A stretch of 41,262 nt of DNA from an uncultured Pseudomonadota bacterium (GTDB lineage Bacteria; Pseudomonadota; Alphaproteobacteria; RF32; CAG-239), in assembly GCA_902793695.1 (NCBI GenBank), contig CADBEI010000021.1:1-41262 (forward strand), written 5' to 3'. A program made the translations under genes and the position numbers. Shown piece by piece: positions 37,103-41,262 of the stretch. The stretch's first letter is position 1, and each line of letters opens with the position of its first letter. The notes beneath the pieces are model-generated. The model did no database searches. It saw only the letters and a program-made list of their open reading frames with translations, and was not told the DNA's origin.

Positions 37103-37660
37103 CTATTCATCAAGAATTTTCGGACGCGTCAAATTGACGCGTTTGATTAATTCTTGCGTAACGTCTTCCACATTCTCGGTTTCGGAAGAAATTATCCGCT
37201 TATCAAAAATAATCGAAGCCCCCTTCTCCTTGGCAATTTCCGAAATTGTTTTATTTATTTCTTCGGTCAGGTTTTCAAGCGTGCGATTATATTCCTGCAA
37301 CATGGTATCGCGTTTGAGTTTCAACGATTTCAGATACACGTCGGAAAAGTTGTCTTTATCCTTGCTTTCTTTAAGCGAGGCGATTTTTTGTTGAGCGTTG
37401 GAAACCTCATCGTTCAAAATATTGATTTTTGCCTCAAATTCACGATTAAGATTATCCAACTTCACACTACGCAAAGTTTCTTCCAAATCATATACATAAA
37501 CTTTTTTGAGTTGCGCCGCAGTTTGCCTTAATTCATTATGTAAGGCGGATTGTTCCTGTTGCAATCGCACAATTTCAAATTGCTGATAAACAACGGCACC
37601 CAATAAAATGATGCCTAATATTCCCCAAATATTCGTTTTCTTTTCCGTCCGTTTAACCAT
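37103..37660 (-). CDS. Membrane-anchored Skp/OmpH-like coiled-coil protein
   Basis: A 185-aa protein. An N-terminal uncleaved membrane anchor (WGILGIILLGAVVYQQFEI, about residues 12-30) leads to a periplasmic coiled coil (KLDNLNREFEAKINILNDEV...QKIASLKE). The end, ISEIAKEKGASIIFDKRIIS...VEDVTQELIKRVN, follows the C-terminal pattern of the periplasmic chaperone Skp/OmpH (Ala-x-Glu-x-Gly-x-x-x-Val-x-Asp...Asp-Ile-Thr). Canonical Skp is soluble with a cleaved signal peptide; the anchor is unusual. It lies downstream of, and on the same strand as, a large outer-membrane adhesin gene, which fits a chaperone role, but this is inference. Confidence 0.6.
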   Translation of the reverse strand: MVKRTEKKTNIWGILGIILLGAVVYQQFEIVRLQQEQSALHNELRQTAAQLKKVYVYDLEETLRSVKLDNLNREFEAKINILNDEVSNAQQKIASLKESKDKDNFSDVYLKSLKLKRDTMLQEYNRTLENLTEEINKTISEIAKEKGASIIFDKRIISSETENVEDVTQELIKRVNLTRPKILDE

Positions 37661-37684
37661 TGTAATTCCCTGTCACAAAAATTC

Positions 37685-37712
37685 GGCTTACGATAAACAG
37701 ATACCATAAGCC
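37685..37712 (-). terminator. Terminator after the adhesin
   Basis: GGCTTA faces TAAGCC across a 16-nt loop; on the minus strand GAATTTTTG follows. A moderate terminator for the adhesin gene. Confidence 0.5.
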
Positions 37713-37727
37713 AAATTATTTTTCAAG

Positions 37728-40700
37728 TTAAAACGAATAGGTAAAGCCCATACGGTAGATATAGTCATCGGTATCGCCCCAAGCTACACCGGCGTTGACC
37801 ATCAGATTATTGGAAATCCAATGATATGCACCGACCGCAACCGCCGTATGATCGGCATAAGCACCGGTACCTACCGTCAGCTGCGTATTGCCGTCAGCTC
37901 TTGCATTCGGTGCCATTGCCGACATTGCAGCCATTGAGGACATACCGACTCTAAACTCACGACGTAAGCGTTGATACTTAATACCCAAATCATTAACTTG
38001 ATTATCCAACACATACATATTCTTATCCAAAGCCTTAATAGCGTCGGTAACATTGGTGGCATCGGAAGCATAAATTGTTTGCTTCAAACTTGAAATATCG
38101 CCGATAGCCGTGTTGACCGCGGCAATATTCTTGTTAACCGTATTGTTAACCGATACGCCGTTCATAGCTCTACCTAAATCGGCACTCGTTCCGATGGATG
38201 AAGCAACACTGGTTAAGGCTGAGGCTGTGCTCATACCCGAAATATCGGAATATCCGCCAAACGACGTGTTGTTCATCTTGGATCTGTCGCCGATTGCGGC
38301 ATCAACTGCTGTGAAGTGACTTTCAACCGTATTATCGCCAAGGTTACCGTTATATTTACCGGCTTCGCGCAACTTATCGGCCAAACCGTGAACCGTACCG
38401 AGTGTGGCGTCAATATTGTTCAACACATCAACCACATTTTCCGGAACCTTATAGCCAGGATCTCCCGGTTTGCCGTTGGTAATGTTGGTACTGTCGTTCA
38501 GATTCTTCAAATTACCGATAGTATCGTTGAGTGCTGCAATATTTTTGTTAATGCTGTTTTTAGCCGCTACACCGTTAAATTCGTCACCCAAGTCTTCTTT
38601 GGTACCGACATTGGTAATAATTTGATTAAGAGCATCGGTTACTTTTTCAACCGTGATATTGCCGTATTTAACCGCATCTTCGCCGGTGGCAACTTCCAAA
38701 TCTGCCGACCATTTATCGGTGGTGTCATCAAAAGTACCGCCCAAGGCTTCGCTGGCATTATACAAATGATTATCCAGATTTTCGAGGTTATCGGCCATGG
38801 TAGTAACAATTTTACCGTCGGCATCTTTGGAGGCCTTGATGTAGTGACCGTCCGTGTCAACAGCACCCATGGCATCATCGAGAATCATCACGTTTTCGCC
38901 GACCGTGTGAGCCAAACCGTCCACAAAATTACCTTGCGTTCTGATAAGCCCGCCGTTAACTTCCTGAACTTTAACATCACGTTGCAGTTCTTTAATAGCC
39001 TCCGATTGACCGCCGGATTCTTCTTCCAATGCCGTTACACGAACATCCAAGGCAAAGTCGGCAATCTGACGCTCCAGCGCTTCATTGTATATACGATTGC
39101 TCAAAGAAGCATCTTCGGCCTGACGTTCCGCCGCCTCGGTATTGATACGGTTGCTCAAAGAAGCGTCTTCAGCCATACGTTCCGCCGCCTCGGTATTGAT
39201 ACGGTTGCTCAAAGAAGCATCTTCAGCTTGGCGTTCCGCCGCCTCGGTATTGATACGATTGCTCAAAGAAGCATCTTCGGCTTGACGTTCTGCCGTCTCG
39301 GTATTGATACGGTTGCTCAAAGAAGCGTCTTCAGCCATACGTTCCGCCGCCTCGGTATTGATACGGTTGCTCAAAGAAGCATCTTCGGCCTGACGTTCTG
39401 CCGTCTCGGTATTGATACGGTTGCTCAAAGAAGCATCTTCGGCTTGACGTTCTGCCGTCTCGGTATCAATTCTGCTATCCAATGCCGCATCGGCCGCAGC
39501 GCGAGTAGCCGCCTCTTGCTCGACTGCCGCACCGGTTTCCGCTATACGTTGACTCAATGCCGCATCTTCAGCTTGGCGTTGTGCCGCCTCGGTATTGATA
39601 CGGTTGCTCAAAGAAGCATCTTCAGCCATACGTTCCGCAGCCTCGGTATTGATACGGTTGCTCAAAGAAGCATCTTCGGCCTGACGTTCTGCCGTCTCGG
39701 TATCAATTCTTTCATTTATATCGTCAGTCATATCTTTAACGGCATACGCTGTTACCAACTGCGATTTCAAATCGCTCTCACTCGCCGTCGTGTCGATTAC
39801 ATTAACGATATCTTTGGCGATAATCTGACTACTGCCGAAGCGCAAACCGTTATCTCTGCTGAATGTTGCTATATCGTTGACCTGCATTGTACCGTTTAAA
39901 ACCGACGCACCGTCAACGTATATACCACCGGCTGCAGTAAGCTGTTTTGTAAATGTTTTTATGCCGGTAATGGTTTCAATGCCGCTCTTATGAACTACAT
40001 CGGCACCTTCACCGTAAATAGCGTCATATACTGCCTTAGAGGTGGCAACCGTAGTGTTGTCGGAATTTGCATCAACCGTCGTGGCAAAACCTTTAATCGT
40101 GGTATCGGCATTGTCAAATTTAACACCGTTGGTACCGCTCAAAGTCGTCAAACCGCTCACACCCAACGTACCGCCGATGGTGGTGTTGCCGCCAAAGGTT
40201 GCGCTGCCGTCGTTGCCGTTCAATACAATATTGGCAGTGGCGGCATCTTTTTTGCCCATCGTCAGCGTCTTGCCGTCAATATCCGTTTCGTACGTTTTGG
40301 CGCTTTCGCCCTCGCCTTCCGTCTTTTCAAACTTCTGGACTATTTTGAACGTCTTGGTGCCGATGATATTTTCTTCACCGCTCTTGTGTACCACGTCGCT
40401 ACCGCTACCGCTGATAGCATTACTTAAAGCTTTCAGATTTTCATTTATCGTCTGGTCGGCGCTGATATCCGTTTGTTCACCTGTTGTCAGTTGTGCCGCC
40501 GTACCTATGGTCGAACTCAAGTCGGTCAACGCACCCGATACGGTCGTCGCCGTAAAGCCGTCAGCCTCATAGCGCAATGCACCGTTCTTGCCGATTGTAC
40601 TGCTCCAAGCACCGCTCGAAGTGTTAAACGTACCACCCAGGGCTCCGTCAATACGATCAGCCAGCATTGCTATCACGTTGCCCACGCTGTTCTCTGTGCT

Positions 40701-41255
40701 TATTGTCTGAGCGCCCAATATCTTCGTCGTGGCAGCGGTCGAGCCCAACTGCGTCTGAATGTTGCCGCTGATATTATCCAACGCGTTCAACTCGGTTGTC
40801 GATACTACATTCGATGCTACTATCTTCTTGTTCGCATCCGATACCAATGCCATTTCTGCAGTATCTACCACCAGATTATCCGATATTTCTTTATCTACAT
40901 ACGCTTCCGTTGACGCTTCCGTTGCCAATACACCGTTGTTCGTCGCTCCCGTCACTTCCGCAGATATGCCGCTGACGCTTCTGCCTCCCAAACTTAAACT
41001 ATTGGCTAACGTTATGCTGTCTGCCGTCAAATTCGGTACCGTCGTAAATTTGTACTTCTTGTAGGCAAAACCGCTTTCCGGATCCGTCGCGCTTTCTTGC
41101 GTTACCGTGATATTACCGTCGCCATATACTATTTGATTCAGCAATTGGTCGGTCACAACCGCTTGCGTGTTATTTACCGTCACGATTCTTTGTGTGTTCA
41201 GGTTCGTATGCAAACTTTGGGTACCCAAATCAACAACATTATATTTCGAGACCAT
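37728..41255 (-). CDS. Trimeric autotransporter adhesin (YadA-like), 5' end outside the window
   Basis: A 1175-aa visible portion of a surface adhesin. The C-terminal anchor (FRVGMSSMAAMSAMAP...GTGAYADHTAVAVGAYHWISNNLMVNAGVAWG, ending YSF) is a YadA-type four-strand segment that trimerises into a 12-strand barrel and exports the rest. Before it lies a long stalk with about 12 tandem 18-residue units (39039-39707) and globular repeats. The visible start (Met-Val-Ser-Lys) at 41255 has no signal peptide, so I infer that the gene continues beyond the window. Residues about 270-310 and 400-440 carry VVHKSGxExIxGxKTF motifs seen in phage tail fibres. The function is probably attachment. Confidence 0.85.
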   Translation of the reverse strand: MVSKYNVVDLGTQSLHTNLNTQRIVTVNNTQAVVTDQLLNQIVYGDGNITVTQESATDPESGFAYKKYKFTTVPNLTADSITLANSLSLGGRSVSGISAEVTGATNNGVLATEASTEAYVDKEISDNLVVDTAEMALVSDANKKIVASNVVSTTELNALDNISGNIQTQLGSTAATTKILGAQTISTENSVGNVIAMLADRIDGALGGTFNTSSGAWSSTIGKNGALRYEADGFTATTVSGALTDLSSTIGTAAQLTTGEQTDISADQTINENLKALSNAISGSGSDVVHKSGEENIIGTKTFKIVQKFEKTEGEGESAKTYETDIDGKTLTMGKKDAATANIVLNGNDGSATFGGNTTIGGTLGVSGLTTLSGTNGVKFDNADTTIKGFATTVDANSDNTTVATSKAVYDAIYGEGADVVHKSGIETITGIKTFTKQLTAAGGIYVDGASVLNGTMQVNDIATFSRDNGLRFGSSQIIAKDIVNVIDTTASESDLKSQLVTAYAVKDMTDDINERIDTETAERQAEDASLSNRINTEAAERMAEDASLSNRINTEAAQRQAEDAALSQRIAETGAAVEQEAATRAAADAALDSRIDTETAERQAEDASLSNRINTETAERQAEDASLSNRINTEAAERMAEDASLSNRINTETAERQAEDASLSNRINTEAAERQAEDASLSNRINTEAAERMAEDASLSNRINTEAAERQAEDASLSNRIYNEALERQIADFALDVRVTALEEESGGQSEAIKELQRDVKVQEVNGGLIRTQGNFVDGLAHTVGENVMILDDAMGAVDTDGHYIKASKDADGKIVTTMADNLENLDNHLYNASEALGGTFDDTTDKWSADLEVATGEDAVKYGNITVEKVTDALNQIITNVGTKEDLGDEFNGVAAKNSINKNIAALNDTIGNLKNLNDSTNITNGKPGDPGYKVPENVVDVLNNIDATLGTVHGLADKLREAGKYNGNLGDNTVESHFTAVDAAIGDRSKMNNTSFGGYSDISGMSTASALTSVASSIGTSADLGRAMNGVSVNNTVNKNIAAVNTAIGDISSLKQTIYASDATNVTDAIKALDKNMYVLDNQVNDLGIKYQRLRREFRVGMSSMAAMSAMAPNARADGNTQLTVGTGAYADHTAVAVGAYHWISNNLMVNAGVAWGDTDDYIYRMGFTYSF
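39039..39707 (-). repeat. 54-bp tandem repeats encoding the adhesin stalk
   Basis: Twelve adjacent units of 54 bp (one longer by 21 bp), consensus protein INTEAAERQAEDASLSNR. Variation between units is mostly at Ala/Thr (EAAER versus ETAER) and Gln/Met (RQAED versus RMAED), in combinations that suggest shuffling by recombination. The one longer unit (25 residues, AETGAAVEQEAATRAAADAA) adds a heptad. Copy number is likely to differ between strains. Confidence 0.95.
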
Positions 41256-41262
41256 ACCGATT

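Noticed and set aside
39039-39707. Regular 54-bp repeats as a possible CRISPR array
   Set aside because: The units are contiguous without spacers and are translated as a coiled-coil stalk.
38316-39899. A 527-codon plus-strand frame opposite the adhesin
   Set aside because: It is kept open by the 54-bp repeats of the real gene; no start signal and no family match.

Overview
The window looks like a chromosomal segment of an alphaproteobacterium, most likely a host-associated or gut lineage with moderate-to-low GC. That placement is inference. It rests on an F1-only ATP synthase cluster (atpHAGDC without F0 genes), the rpmF-plsX-fabH order, a long-linker FtsZ ending in a canonical tail peptide, and dispersed short repeats with TGTCAT/CGAGG ends. 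Most genes are housekeeping genes arranged as short, frequently reversing operons bounded by clear hairpin terminators and sigma70-type promoters.

Layout. 1-8718 (- strand): rpoB-rpoC with its own near-consensus promoter, a leader holding a candidate attenuator, and a terminator; rplJL is not upstream. 8815-9997: a lineage-specific helical-repeat protein with a 59-bp tandem duplication in its leader. 10037-10646: a MITE-like element, a duplicated multi-hairpin module and tRNA-Leu(CAG). 10676-13821 (-): xseA, an M23 peptidase and uppP. 13792-16164: a truncated glycosyltransferase, an outer-membrane barrel, a family-5-like uracil-DNA glycosylase and a small unknown protein. 16520-21498 (+): atpHAGDC. 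21516-28605 (-): a pruned division/wall cluster, mraY-ftsW-murB-ftsQ-ftsA-ftsZ. 28551-31905 (+): a secreted unknown, then rpmF-plsX-fabH. 31919-34903: a DapB-like protein lacking the catalytic motifs, a small unknown and a 536-aa unknown. 34961-35214: a second MITE copy and other repeats. 35255-37090: mtnN (frameshifted near its end) divergent from a short metK whose leader can form two hairpins with complementary loops. 37103-41262 (-): an anchored Skp-like protein and a large trimeric autotransporter adhesin that runs to the window edge.

Functional themes. The wall genes (mraY, murB, ftsW, ftsQAZ, uppP, M23 peptidase) cover lipid-carrier recycling, precursor synthesis and septum assembly. 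The mtnN/metK pair makes S-adenosylmethionine and clears its by-products from one intergenic region. rpmF-plsX-fabH links a ribosomal protein to phospholipid and fatty-acid initiation. The accessory genes (adhesin, barrel, lineage-specific proteins, repeats) carry most of the novelty. I found no CRISPR array, intact insertion sequence or complete phage.
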